A stretch of 63,322 nt of DNA from contig CAMCXO010000014.1 in assembly GCA_945883565.1 (NCBI GenBank), positions 1-63,322 on the forward strand, given 5' to 3'. Source of the DNA: Chryseobacterium gleum (GTDB lineage: Bacteria; Bacteroidota; Bacteroidia; Flavobacteriales; Schleiferiaceae). The notes under the pieces were generated by a model. That model worked only from the letters and a program-made list of their open reading frames with translations, searched no databases and had not been told where the DNA came from. This document shows, in pieces, positions 25,181-34,514 of the stretch (the first letter of the stretch is position 1; each line of letters begins with the position of its first letter). The position numbers were made by a program, and so were the translations under genes.

Positions 25181-26511
25181 TTTGAATAGCCGGCTTTGGG
25201 TTTCTTTTTAACCTTTTCGTCTTTTTCATCTTGTCCGGTGTAGAAATCGGGCGGGAATCCATTGAATTGTCGCCAGATTTCATACCAAATGGGTACATCG
25301 TTTAGAAGTAGCATTCCATTCGCGCCAGCACCAAAGCGCAAAGGTTCGGGCCAAGGTAAATCGGCATCGTCTTTTTCGAGTAGAATTCTATATCGGCCAT
25401 TTTTGTCGAGAACATTATCAATAGCAAAAACTTTAGCCCCAAATGTGCCAAACGATACATTGGGCCAACCTGTAAATACAATAGCTGGCCATCCATCAAA
25501 TTCAATACGAGCGTGCTGGTTCTTCTTCAGCAAAGGCAAGTCTACTGGGCGCACAAAAAGTTCAACGGCCAATTGATAAACCAAAGGCATAATTTCTAAA
25601 ACCGGATCTCCCTCTTTAATATTCTCACCCACACCAGTAAAGTTGATGCGAGTTATCATGCCATTTTGAGGGGCTTTAAGGTAGTAATTATCTTGCCTTA
25701 CCTGAACGTTCGCCTGCTTAACACGCAATTTGGCTACATCGGCTTGTGCCGTTAAGCCCGCACTTTCGGCCGAATACAAATCAGATTCAGCTTTCGCTAT
25801 TTTTTCTTGATATTCGGCGGTAATGGCTTCCAAATCGCTTAGGCTGTTGCGGTATTTGTTGCGGGTGTCTATGGCTTTTGCCAACGATTCTTGCAAATAC
25901 TGCCGCCGCTTCTCCACATCGAATCGCGAAACCACACCGTCTTTGAATAGGGTATCGGCCCGTTTAAATTGAATTTCCGCAAGCTGCTTTTGAATATCGG
26001 CTGCCGCAAAGGCATTGCTATCGGCTTGTATTTTTTGTTTGGTTTGAATAAGCTTCACTTTCAAATTGTCGCGTAAAAAGCCTATTTGATTTCTAAGGGC
26101 AATGGCTTTGTCGGCATAAGCTACTACCGATGATTCTTTTGCAGTTAATTCTTGTTGAAGCCGTTGTAAAATATTTGGGTCGAAATATTCGTCTTTCACT
26201 TCCGAAAGCACCAAAAGGGTATCACCGGCCGAAACTGTATCCCCTTCTGCAATAAGCCAGCGTTCTATGCGACCGGGTATTGGACTCTGTATAGTTTGAG
26301 GCCTTTGTTGGGGATAAAGCGCTGTTACCTGTCCCCTTCCATTCACAACCTGGGTCCAAGGCAAGAACATAAAAATAATTAGAATAGCAATTAAGCCATA
26401 AAGCCAATACGAGAAAAGGCGCATTTCTCGACTGGTTTGCGACATATGTAGCGATTTGTACTGACTTGAATCGATACGGTCGCTAACGGTGTTTTTAGAT
26501 ATGTTTAACAT
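25177..26511 (-). CDS. HlyD-like membrane fusion protein
   Basis: About 444 residues from ATG 26511, which lies just after the ABC gene; an alternative ATG at 26556 would overlap that gene by 35 nt. One N-terminal membrane helix (LFSYWLYGLIAILIIFMFLP), then a lipoyl-like half (IQSPIPGRIERWLIAEGDTV), a long coiled-coil hairpin (about residues 110-250) and the second half (YLKAPQNGMITRINF). Periplasmic adaptor joining the ABC protein to the TolC-like channel. Confidence 0.88.
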   Translation of the reverse strand: MLNISKNTVSDRIDSSQYKSLHMSQTSREMRLFSYWLYGLIAILIIFMFLPWTQVVNGRGQVTALYPQQRPQTIQSPIPGRIERWLIAEGDTVSAGDTLLVLSEVKDEYFDPNILQRLQQELTAKESSVVAYADKAIALRNQIGFLRDNLKVKLIQTKQKIQADSNAFAAADIQKQLAEIQFKRADTLFKDGVVSRFDVEKRRQYLQESLAKAIDTRNKYRNSLSDLEAITAEYQEKIAKAESDLYSAESAGLTAQADVAKLRVKQANVQVRQDNYYLKAPQNGMITRINFTGVGENIKEGDPVLEIMPLVYQLAVELFVRPVDLPLLKKNQHARIEFDGWPAIVFTGWPNVSFGTFGAKVFAIDNVLDKNGRYRILLEKDDADLPWPEPLRFGAGANGMLLLNDVPIWYEIWRQFNGFPPDFYTGQDEKDEKVKKKPKAGYSK

Positions 26512-26521
26512 CGGCTCGGTA

Positions 26522-28255
26522 TCAACGGTTGAAATAAACTCTAAAGGCTTGTGCATCTCCGGCTAAATCAGCAAATGGAGCGGTTTTATAAACCTGACCA
26601 TCATTGAGAAGCACAACCCTTTGGCAACGGCTTGCAATTTCCGCATCATTGCTAGACACTATCAGCGTCCATTTTCGTTCGGTAGAAGTTATATAGTCTA
26701 TAATTTTGAAATAGTCGTTTAGTTCGCTTAAGTCACTCAAGTCGTCAAGTAAGAGCAAGGAGGGCTCATGCACGATGCTTCTAGCCAGAAAGATTCGTTT
26801 TATTATACTTTGGGGTAAGTTTCTATTGGCAGGGTCCATAATTGTCTGAAGCCCTTCATGTAAGTTCATCACAAACTCGCTGAGACCTGATATTTCAACA
26901 GCAGATTGTATTTGTTGAAGAGATACCCCTTTTCGACCTAATGAAATATTTTCGGCCAAAGTAGCAGTGAATAAACTTTCTTGGTTAAAGTTATCGCCCA
27001 TTGCATACCTCAGGCTTTCTATATCTAAACTGCCCAAAGGCATGCCGTCGAAAGCCAAAACGCCCTCATAGTTTTGATAAAGACTTCCAAGTAAGTGCAA
27101 TAAAGCTGTTTTTCCCGAACCACTTCTACCGCTAATGCATACCTTCTCTCCGCTTTTTATGTGAAGGCTTATGTCTTTTAGAACCTTGGTTTTATTGGGC
27201 GGAAGCTGGAGGTGGAGGTTTTTAAGTTCAATCTCCATGCAATGGCAGGGGTTAAGCTCGAAAGAACCGGTTTCGGTGCGTTGCTCAAGCGGAATATCGG
27301 TTACATAGCCTAGTTTTTCGAGACCAGTGAGAAGATCGTAAATAGTTTGAAGAGAGAGAATTATTTTTTCTACGGCATTAATTATTAAAATGATGATAAT
27401 CTCTCCAGCCACAAACTGGCCAATGTTTATTTCTCGCTGCATCACCAATAATCCACCCAAAATGAGTAACCCACCCGTAATTACCGTTTTAAAGGTAACA
27501 CTTTGAGCATATTGCCATATTAGCACTTTGAAGTGCGCTTTTCGGGCTTTAAGGTAGTCTTGCGATAATTGATCGCTTTTTTTCAATGGCAAATCGGTTA
27601 ATCCAGCCAGTTTAAATGTGGTCATAGAGCGTGCTAACTCCTCAAGCCAATAAACCGTTTTGTACTTTTGAGAGGACTCTTTTATGCTGGTAGCCAATCC
27701 TCTAGGGGCTGAAAAATAGAAAATAACCAATAAAATGAACAGAGCCAACAACCCAAAGAAAACAAAAAATGGATGATAGAAACTCAAAAGTATAAGACCG
27801 AAAATGATGTTAAGAATAGAGGTAGAAAAATCGAGAAGAACTTTTGGCAAGCCTTTTTGCACGGTTAGCACATCGAAAAATCGGTTTATAAGTTCTTGTG
27901 GATCGTATTTACTTATAATTTCCTGTTTAAATCTTGGAATTCGGTAGGCCAAATCGAGAGCGGCGCGAGAAAACATTCGCTGCTGCAGGCTTTCAAGAAT
28001 ACTTAACTGTAGAATCTGAAGCACTCCAGTAAATGCGATTCCAATAAGAACTATGGCTACTAATATCATCCACGAGGTAGAAACCGCCCCGGTTAAAATA
28101 AAACTAATGATGGCCTGAACACCTAAAGGAAGCGACAGATTTACTATACCATTTAAAACAGCAAAAAGGTATATGTAAAAAATATCTTTTTTATCGGGCT
28201 TTAGGAGCCCAAGTAGACGTTTAAAGGGAGTGAGAATGCTGGTGTTGTATTCCAT
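26522..28255 (-). CDS. ABC exporter subunit with degenerate ATPase motifs
   Basis: 577 residues: a six-helix exporter membrane domain (about 20-310) and a nucleotide-binding domain (about 340-577). Walker A is intact (GRSGSGKT, 376-383) and the Q-loop is present (NFNQESLF). The LSGGQ signature is replaced by NLPQSI (about 479-484); the residue after Walker B Asp504 is Asp505 instead of Glu; and the H-loop His is Ser535 (IVSSND). No peptidase C39 domain. Such a protein may bind ATP but hydrolyse it poorly. It is encoded with HlyD and TolC partners, so still a type I-like export complex. Confidence 0.9.
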   Translation of the reverse strand: MEYNTSILTPFKRLLGLLKPDKKDIFYIYLFAVLNGIVNLSLPLGVQAIISFILTGAVSTSWMILVAIVLIGIAFTGVLQILQLSILESLQQRMFSRAALDLAYRIPRFKQEIISKYDPQELINRFFDVLTVQKGLPKVLLDFSTSILNIIFGLILLSFYHPFFVFFGLLALFILLVIFYFSAPRGLATSIKESSQKYKTVYWLEELARSMTTFKLAGLTDLPLKKSDQLSQDYLKARKAHFKVLIWQYAQSVTFKTVITGGLLILGGLLVMQREINIGQFVAGEIIIILIINAVEKIILSLQTIYDLLTGLEKLGYVTDIPLEQRTETGSFELNPCHCMEIELKNLHLQLPPNKTKVLKDISLHIKSGEKVCISGRSGSGKTALLHLLGSLYQNYEGVLAFDGMPLGSLDIESLRYAMGDNFNQESLFTATLAENISLGRKGVSLQQIQSAVEISGLSEFVMNLHEGLQTIMDPANRNLPQSIIKRIFLARSIVHEPSLLLLDDLSDLSELNDYFKIIDYITSTERKWTLIVSSNDAEIASRCQRVVLLNDGQVYKTAPFADLAGDAQAFRVYFNR

Positions 28256-28300
28256 TTCTGAATTATGGTCAAATCTAAACTGTGAAAGTGTAATTTGTGT

Positions 28301-29263
28301 TCAGGTTTTGAGAACCTTATGATTTTTATAACGTTTTACTAAAGTGTAAGCTCCGCCTAAAACGCCAGGAATGGCTTTGTTTAGTAACCACATAAGCAAG
28401 GCCGCACTTCCTATTTGCCATTCTGGTAAGTGCCATAACTCAAAAAAAAGCAATCCGGCACCCACCTTAACCAAGCCTTCAGCCGGCCCTAAAGTGGGTA
28501 AAAGAGAAGCAGCGAAATAAAATGCCCAAGTGCCTAACAAAAGATCCAAAAAAGCAGAGGCTTCAAAATTGCCAATTGGTATTAACAATAAAGCAAATGC
28601 TGAAGAGTAGGTAAAAGCCTTGAGCGTACTTAAAGATAGAACATAAAGCACTGGAAATTTTCCACTTAGAGTTTCAGGAAGCCAATACAATAAGCGATGG
28701 TTCCATCTGTCGTTTAAGAGAGAGTGCCAAGGTTGTGGATTGAGAATTATGAATAGAGCAAGACCTCCAACCAAAAAAAGAAAGATCGCCACCCATATTC
28801 TAATGCCCTGACTTAAACCGCTTTCTTCCAAAGCTAATACACCTAAGGCGGCCAAAAAAAACCTGGAAATCCATTTACATGCCTGAATTAAAGCGGTTAT
28901 TTCGACCGATTTTTTGCGGTTTAGGCGCTCAGGGAATTGTAAAAGCCGGGCCGAAAACTCACTTAAACCACTTGGAGCAAATAGGTGGATATAATTAAAT
29001 ATAAGGGTATTACTAATGGCTGATTGAAAACTCAAAGGGCCTATTCTCTGAGCCGGAAGCCACCACATTCTGCTCTCGAGAAACATACCGGCAACCGAGA
29101 GGAATATGACCGCAACAAGGGTCCACAAAGGCCAAATTTCTAATGGCAAATTATTGCCATGAATACGCTCATAAATAAGATAAATGGCCAAAAAAGCCAA
29201 AATCCACTTTAGCGGTTTCAGCCATTTTGAAGCTTTCAACTTTTCAAAATCAAACTTCTTCAT
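28301..29263 (-). CDS. flippase-like membrane protein (UPF0104/LPG_synthase_TM)
   Basis: 320 residues, about eight hydrophobic helices, including the conserved SGLSEFSARLLQFP region and LGPAEGLVKVGAGLLFF. Matches the lysylphosphatidylglycerol-synthase-TM/UPF0104 family lacking the synthase domain. Members are implicated in lipid or glycolipid flipping; the substrate is unknown here. Overlaps yhhQ by 14 nt and lies 45 nt from the ABC gene. Confidence 0.75.
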   Translation of the reverse strand: MKKFDFEKLKASKWLKPLKWILAFLAIYLIYERIHGNNLPLEIWPLWTLVAVIFLSVAGMFLESRMWWLPAQRIGPLSFQSAISNTLIFNYIHLFAPSGLSEFSARLLQFPERLNRKKSVEITALIQACKWISRFFLAALGVLALEESGLSQGIRIWVAIFLFLVGGLALFIILNPQPWHSLLNDRWNHRLLYWLPETLSGKFPVLYVLSLSTLKAFTYSSAFALLLIPIGNFEASAFLDLLLGTWAFYFAASLLPTLGPAEGLVKVGAGLLFFELWHLPEWQIGSAALLMWLLNKAIPGVLGGAYTLVKRYKNHKVLKT

Positions 29264-29927
29264 GCTTCGAAAGCCCTAAGTAGCGTTTTAGTGCATAAGT
29301 GGCTGCATACATAGGCAAAGTATCTAGTAATGCTGTTAAGGCTTTAAAAAGCCAACCATCAAAAACCAAACTGCTCAACTCTGTGTAGGATTTACTTCCC
29401 AAAAACAGAATGCCCACCACTAAAACAGTGTCAACAAATTGAGAAAGCAGGGTACTAAAATTGTTTCGAATCCAAAGATGCCGGCCTTTGGTAAGGTTCT
29501 TCCAAAAATGGTAGAGTTTAACATCAACCAATTGAGCCGATAAATAAGCCAGCATAGAAGACAAAATAACCTTCCATGAATTTTGAAATACCTGATCATA
29601 AGCTTCGTTACCAACCGGAGAATTTGGAATAGCGGGAAATAAATGCCCCAGCCACAACACAAACAAAACGAAGATAGAAGCCAATAAACCACTCCAAACT
29701 ACTAAGCTAGCCTTTCTTTGTCCATAAACTTCACTTAGTAAATCTGTAACTAAGAAGGTTAATGGATAAGGCAAAATGCCTGCTGAAACAACGAAAGTTT
29801 TGAAGCCAAGATCAATTTCTACAAATTTATTGGCGATAAGGTTGCAACTTACTAAAGCGGTAATAAAAAGAGCCGCAAGCAAGAGATAAACCTTGTCGGC
29901 TCTTTCTTTATAGCGGGTTTCATCCAT
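29250..29927 (-). CDS. yhhQ: queuosine precursor transporter (YhhQ/QueT-like)
   Basis: 225 residues with about six membrane helices. Conserved features include SCNLIANKFVE, the PLTFLVTDLLSEVYG segment and NFSTLLSQFVDT. The family imports queuine or pre-queuosine precursors such as preQ0/preQ1. QueG, the last enzyme of queuosine synthesis, is also in the window (53157), so tRNA queuosine modification is expected in this organism. Lies 3 nt after sppA. Confidence 0.9.
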   Translation of the reverse strand: MDETRYKERADKVYLLLAALFITALVSCNLIANKFVEIDLGFKTFVVSAGILPYPLTFLVTDLLSEVYGQRKASLVVWSGLLASIFVLFVLWLGHLFPAIPNSPVGNEAYDQVFQNSWKVILSSMLAYLSAQLVDVKLYHFWKNLTKGRHLWIRNNFSTLLSQFVDTVLVVGILFLGSKSYTELSSLVFDGWLFKALTALLDTLPMYAATYALKRYLGLSKHEEV

Positions 29928-29930
29928 TAA

Positions 29931-31721
29931 TTAATGCACTTCAATATCGTGCTCCAGGCGCATCAATGCCTTGCCATGCTGCTTTTGGATTTGATGGAAA
30001 TGCGTGGCAGCTTTTTCCATGGGTGTGTTTTTGAAAACATTTACCTTAGGCGTTAAAACCTTGGTTTGAAACATTTTCAATACTTGTTCAAAGGGGTCTT
30101 TTTGTTTAGGGAATTCGCTTAATCTGTAGGCGTTTGTTTCTAAACCGGCCATTTTAGCAGCAGCCGAAATAGATTGGTTCAGACCTCCAAAGCCATCAAT
30201 CAAACCCAGTTTTAAGGCTTGCTTACCACTCCAAACACGGCCTTGTGCTATGCTGTCAACAAACAAAGAATCGAGTTTGCGATGGCTCGCAACACGATTT
30301 ACAAAGTGTCCGTAATAGCTATCTATTTGGCTTTGGAGCCATTTTCTTTCAAAAGCATCGAGAGGCTTGTCGGGTGATCCTAAGTTGCTATGGGCCGCAG
30401 TAGTTACATGCTCGGTGTGAAGCCCTAATTTGTTTTCGAGTAAATCGCTTGCATTGAAAAGCATACCAAATACACCAATCGACCCGGTAACGGTATTTGG
30501 CGATGCCAAAACAGTGTCTCCCACAACACTAATCATATACCCTGCCGAGGCTGCTACATCGCCCATACTTACTACAATGGGGATGTTTTTTTCTCTGATC
30601 AATTCCAATTCTCTAAACATTTTATCGGCAATTAAGGCCTGTCCGCCCGGCGAATTCACCCTTAATACCAAAGCTTTTATTTTGTCATCTTCACGAATGC
30701 TTTGAAGAGCTTCCAGCATAGTAGCTTCATCCACGATATAAGCATCGTCGCCTTCTGTAAATTCGCCCTGAGCGTAAAGCACAGCAATTTTATCGGCCTT
30801 AAACCCTTTTCTATCGGACTTAGCACCGGTTGCCACTTTTCTGTAATCTGCCAAATCTATGATTTTGGGCTCAGTAATTTTGCTAGAACCTGTTTTCTTG
30901 CTTTGAAAAGCCAGCCATTCGTCATCATGCATCAGTGAATGAAAAAAGCCTTGGTTTATAGCTTGTTTGGCACGGGTGGCCGAAAGGCTATCGGCCATAC
31001 TTTGCAACTTTTCGGTACTTAAACCTCTGCTCTTGGAAATACCGCTTAGCATTTCTTCCCAAATATCTCCCCCTAATAATTGAAGCTGTTCGCGGTTAGC
31101 AGCACTCATTTTTTCTTCAATAAAAGGCTCAACGGCGCTTTTAAAGCGGTTATTGCTTCCTCGAATGGCCTCAACCTGAACACCCAATTTATCAAGCATA
31201 CCTTTATAATATGTCACGCTTATTGCGTTACCTCGCCAATCCAGAAAGCCTTCCGGGTTAAAAAAAATGGAATCGGCAACACTCGCAATAAAGTAACTTT
31301 TTTGGCTGGCCATGGTGCCATAGGCATAAACGGGCTTTCCACTTTCGGCTTTAAACTGTTCTAGCGCTTGTTTAATTTCAAGGGCAGTAGCATTACCTCC
31401 CGCAAAGAAACCCAAGTTTAAAAAGATTCCTGAAATGTTGGGGTCATTTTGTGCCTTTTCTATACTCTGAAGAATGGCGTTAAGCCCTAAAACACCAGGG
31501 CTACCAAAAGCTGCCGAGAACTCGGAAAATGGATCATCCATGCTGCGGTCTACAATGCCCGCTGCGTTAAGGTCTAGCTCCAAATAAGTTCCGGCTTCCA
31601 CTGTTGGTGGTTTGCTCGAACTGCTGGCACTGCCAATTGCAAAAAGCATAAAAAATAACAAGAAGAGCAAGAGAAAGCCTCCCACAATAGAGGCCAGTAA
31701 GGAGATAAAAAAGTGTTTCAC
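29931..31721 (-). CDS. sppA: signal peptide peptidase SppA (67-kDa type)
   Basis: 596 residues, the two-domain form. One N-terminal membrane anchor (about 7-35, LLASIVGGFLLLFLLFFML). The general-base Lys lies in the first domain (GTMASQKSYFIAS) and the nucleophile Ser in the second (MGDVAASAGYM). It degrades cleaved signal peptides in the inner membrane. First gene of a minus-strand run that continues to 20935; the divergent folK starts 61 bp away. Confidence 0.94.
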   Translation of the reverse strand: MKHFFISLLASIVGGFLLLFLLFFMLFAIGSASSSSKPPTVEAGTYLELDLNAAGIVDRSMDDPFSEFSAAFGSPGVLGLNAILQSIEKAQNDPNISGIFLNLGFFAGGNATALEIKQALEQFKAESGKPVYAYGTMASQKSYFIASVADSIFFNPEGFLDWRGNAISVTYYKGMLDKLGVQVEAIRGSNNRFKSAVEPFIEEKMSAANREQLQLLGGDIWEEMLSGISKSRGLSTEKLQSMADSLSATRAKQAINQGFFHSLMHDDEWLAFQSKKTGSSKITEPKIIDLADYRKVATGAKSDRKGFKADKIAVLYAQGEFTEGDDAYIVDEATMLEALQSIREDDKIKALVLRVNSPGGQALIADKMFRELELIREKNIPIVVSMGDVAASAGYMISVVGDTVLASPNTVTGSIGVFGMLFNASDLLENKLGLHTEHVTTAAHSNLGSPDKPLDAFERKWLQSQIDSYYGHFVNRVASHRKLDSLFVDSIAQGRVWSGKQALKLGLIDGFGGLNQSISAAAKMAGLETNAYRLSEFPKQKDPFEQVLKMFQTKVLTPKVNVFKNTPMEKAATHFHQIQKQHGKALMRLEHDIEVH

Positions 31722-31781
31722 GTAAATTTAAAATGATTTGTTGCAATAATACAAAACGCCTAGCGCCTTTACCTTCGCCTA

Positions 31782-32282
31782 GTGGAACAAGTGTACATTG
31801 GTTTAGGTTCGAATTTTGGACAGCCCTTGAAAGAGTTGCAGCTTGCTGTCAATTTTTTGAAAACCCAGCTTCAGGATTTGAAAATTAGTGCTGTTTACCA
31901 ATCTTTACCAGAGGGTTTTCAATCGCCAAACATGTTCTTAAACGCTGTTGCAACAGGTCTGTTTGGGCTGGAGCCAAATAATTTGTTAAAGCAATTGTTG
32001 GACTATGAAGAAAGTAGAGGACGAAAACGATCAAACAGCCGGTATTCAGATCGTCCTATTGACTTAGATATTCTATTTTTTGGTGAACACATTATAGATT
32101 CTCCGGTTTTAAAAATTCCGCATCCTCACGTTTTCAAAAGGGCTTTTGTTGTATTGCCTCTTTTTGATTTAGCGCCTCATCTTTGGCATCCTGCAAAACA
32201 AAAATTGGTGTGGCAGGCCAAAATGGAGCTAGAGAAACTGGGTGGTATCAATTCCATTAAAACAGGCTTATCATGCACATAG
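31782..32282 (+). CDS. folK: 2-amino-4-hydroxy-6-hydroxymethyldihydropteridine pyrophosphokinase
   Basis: 166 residues; the GTG start at 31782 gives the conserved N-terminus YIGLGSNFG. Family motifs are intact: AVYQSLPEG, and the metal/ATP site SDRPIDLDILFFG with PHPHVFKRAFVVLPL. Transfers pyrophosphate from ATP to the pterin in folate synthesis. The stop overlaps the dNK start by 10 nt, a pairing common in Bacteroidota. Confidence 0.94.
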   Translation: MEQVYIGLGSNFGQPLKELQLAVNFLKTQLQDLKISAVYQSLPEGFQSPNMFLNAVATGLFGLEPNNLLKQLLDYEESRGRKRSNSRYSDRPIDLDILFFGEHIIDSPVLKIPHPHVFKRAFVVLPLFDLAPHLWHPAKQKLVWQAKMELEKLGGINSIKTGLSCT

Positions 32283-32890
32283 CCATAGAGGGCAATATTG
32301 GCTCCGGTAAAACAGCCTTGACGCTGGCCTTGGCCGAAAGCTTGGAAGCCCGATGCATATTGGAAGCTTTTGAAGACAATCCGTTTTTGGAACTTTTTTA
32401 TGGCCAGCCCGAGGTGCATGCATTTCCTTTGGAATTGTCGTTTATGGCTCAGCGCTTTTTGCAATGGACGCATGCAACACAAGCCGACTTATTTTCGAAA
32501 CATTTAATAAGCGACTATCATTTTGCAAAAAGCCTTCTCTTTGCTCAGATTAATTTAACGGAATCGATTTTCAAGCCCTTCGAAAGTCTATATCGACAGC
32601 TGAGTAAACAGCTCAAAGAGCCTGATGTATTGATTTTCTTGGATTACGATTTGAATACTATTACCGAAAGAATAAGAAAGAGAGGGAGGCCATACGAGCA
32701 GAATATTGAGCTTAACTACCTGAAATCGATTCATAAAGCTTACGGTGATTGGCTTCGAACTCGAGGAGAAAAAGTTACCATTGTGTTAAATTCTCAAGAA
32801 ATAAAAGAAAAACAAGTAGGAGAAATCGCTGAAATATTGAGTAAAATGATCTATGGCACTGGTTTACAACAAGGTGCTATTGTTATTTAA
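32273..32890 (+). CDS. deoxynucleoside kinase
   Basis: 205 residues. P-loop GNIGSGKT at the N-terminus, then the DGK/dNK pattern ending FMAQRFLQW and the DRS-like segment replaced by SDYHFAKSLLFA, and the LID (ERIRKRGRPYEQNI). It phosphorylates deoxynucleosides for the salvage pathway; dA/dG versus dC/dT cannot be told. Overlaps folK by 10 nt. Confidence 0.9.
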   Translation: MHIAIEGNIGSGKTALTLALAESLEARCILEAFEDNPFLELFYGQPEVHAFPLELSFMAQRFLQWTHATQADLFSKHLISDYHFAKSLLFAQINLTESIFKPFESLYRQLSKQLKEPDVLIFLDYDLNTITERIRKRGRPYEQNIELNYLKSIHKAYGDWLRTRGEKVTIVLNSQEIKEKQVGEIAEILSKMIYGTGLQQGAIVI

Positions 32891-32910
32891 ATATAATTTT
32901 TTTTAAGACT

Positions 32911-32954
32911 GACGAACTTTGTACAAATTTGTTCGTCGCGATTTGCTATTTTTG
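32911..32954 (+). promoter_or_regulatory. candidate OmpA promoter with inverted repeat
   Basis: TATTTTTG at 32947-32954 fits the Bacteroidota TAnnTTTG -7 box. Upstream GACGAAC (32911-32917) and GTTCGTC (32931-32937) are perfect inverted repeats around a TTTGTACAAA core, where a -33 element should lie. No TTTG is at the ideal 19-bp distance. The inverted repeat may be an operator or the terminator of the preceding gene. Confidence 0.45.
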
Positions 32955-33007
32955 CCGCCGTGTTTAATAGAGGTCTTTAAACAGAAAAGAACCAAACTCT
33001 TACAGAA

Positions 33008-34417
33008 ATGAAAAAATTTATACTCAGTGGTATTGCACTGGCTGCATTATGCTCCACGGGTTTGAATGCTCAAAACAGCGCCAGAGTAGATGATAACTTC
33101 AGAACTTGGGCTGTGGGTGTTGACATGGGCGCAACTGTGTCACTCATGGATTTAACTTACAATTTTGATCGTCAAGATGGCTTAAAAGATGGCACCTCAG
33201 GCATTAAATGGGGCGCAGGTATTCATGCTACAAAAATGTTTACCAATGTTTTTGGTGCACGTGGCTCTTACCACCACTACAGAACAGGTGGTAGCCAAAA
33301 TGGCGACCGTTACCTTTCTTTTGCCGGCAGTGTGAATAGCTTTGACTTGGAAGGTGTTATTTCGGTTTTGAATTTGGGAAATACCCGCAGTGGTGCTTCC
33401 GATATGGACTTTGCCTTATTGGTTACTGGTGGTGTGGCCGGGGTATTAGTTAACGCACAGGCCTACAACCGTGAGGTACCAAATAATAGTGGCAAACAAG
33501 AAAATACTGTTGGTGTTGCTATCCCATTAGGTTTAATTGCCAAGTTTAGAGTTGATCGTTTTGATATTGATGGTGGTTTAAAGTATCTACACTTTTTATA
33601 TGACAAGGCAGAAGGGTTGTCAGCACGTGGAAATGGTAATGATGGTATGGCCTATCCTTTTGTTGGACTTACTTATAACATCGGTAAAAACAAGCAGCTT
33701 CGTTCTGCGGTTTACACCAATCCTTTTGGTGCAGTTCAACGCGATATCACAGATGTGCGAAACAAAATGGACGGCTTGGCCAACGATGATGATGGCGACG
33801 GTGTAACCAATTTGATGGATAAAGATCCTAACACATCCGCTGGTGTTGCTGTGGATGGTTCTGGTCGTCCTATGGATGTAGATGGTGATGGCATCCCAGA
33901 TTATATGGATTCTGATCCATTTACCCGTAAAGGTGCTAAAACCGACGCCCAAGGCCGTGAGGTAGATACAGATGGTGATGGTGTACCAGATGGAATTGAT
34001 GCCGAAGCCAATACGCCTAAAGGCACTTTGGTAAACTTCAAAGGTCAGACTATACCTAAAGGCGGCGGTGGCGGCTCTGTAATGCCTGCCGTTGGTTCAG
34101 GATTTAACAATATGTATTTTGCGCTTAACAGTGCAACGGTTAGCGCAGAAGACCACCGCAACTTGGCTATGTTGGCGCGCGGATTGCAATTAAATAAAGA
34201 TTTGAAGATTAAGTTAATCGGTTACACAGACAAAACAGGTTCTGAGTCCTACAACCAAAAACTTGGTTTGCGTCGCGCTGAAGCCATTAAGCGTGAGTTG
34301 GTAAACACCTACGGTGTTGATGCTGGTCGTATTACAGCTGAGTCAGGGGGTGCAACCGAATTCATTTCAAACAATCGCAACGATATTAACCGTCGTGTAG
34401 AAGTGTTGCCTAACTAA
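33008..34417 (+). CDS. OmpA-family outer membrane protein with TSP3 repeats
   Basis: 469 residues. Signal peptide of about 22 residues (ending LNAQ). Residues about 25-240 form the OmpA-like barrel. Three acidic calcium-binding thrombospondin type 3 repeats follow (DDDGDGVTNLMDKDP, DVDGDGIPDYMDSDP, DTDGDGVPDGID). The C-terminal OmpA domain (about 370-469) has the peptidoglycan-binding residues in GYTDKTGS and NQKLGLRRAEA. It anchors the outer membrane to the wall. Monocistronic, with its own promoter and terminator. Confidence 0.93.
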   Translation: MKKFILSGIALAALCSTGLNAQNSARVDDNFRTWAVGVDMGATVSLMDLTYNFDRQDGLKDGTSGIKWGAGIHATKMFTNVFGARGSYHHYRTGGSQNGDRYLSFAGSVNSFDLEGVISVLNLGNTRSGASDMDFALLVTGGVAGVLVNAQAYNREVPNNSGKQENTVGVAIPLGLIAKFRVDRFDIDGGLKYLHFLYDKAEGLSARGNGNDGMAYPFVGLTYNIGKNKQLRSAVYTNPFGAVQRDITDVRNKMDGLANDDDGDGVTNLMDKDPNTSAGVAVDGSGRPMDVDGDGIPDYMDSDPFTRKGAKTDAQGREVDTDGDGVPDGIDAEANTPKGTLVNFKGQTIPKGGGGGSVMPAVGSGFNNMYFALNSATVSAEDHRNLAMLARGLQLNKDLKIKLIGYTDKTGSESYNQKLGLRRAEAIKRELVNTYGVDAGRITAESGGATEFISNNRNDINRRVEVLPN

Positions 34418-34433
34418 ATAAACACAATTATAG

Positions 34434-34470
34434 AAAAGGTGTGTACCGAAAGGTGCACACCTTTTTTTTT
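34434..34470 (+). terminator. rho-independent terminator after OmpA gene
   Basis: AGGTGTGTACC (34437-34447) pairs with GGTGCACACCT (34452-34462), one G-U pair, GAAA loop, then nine T. Confidence 0.92.
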
Positions 34471-34514
34471 GATGCATTTTATTGGTTACTTATGCATTAT
34501 TAAAAAGTTGAAAC

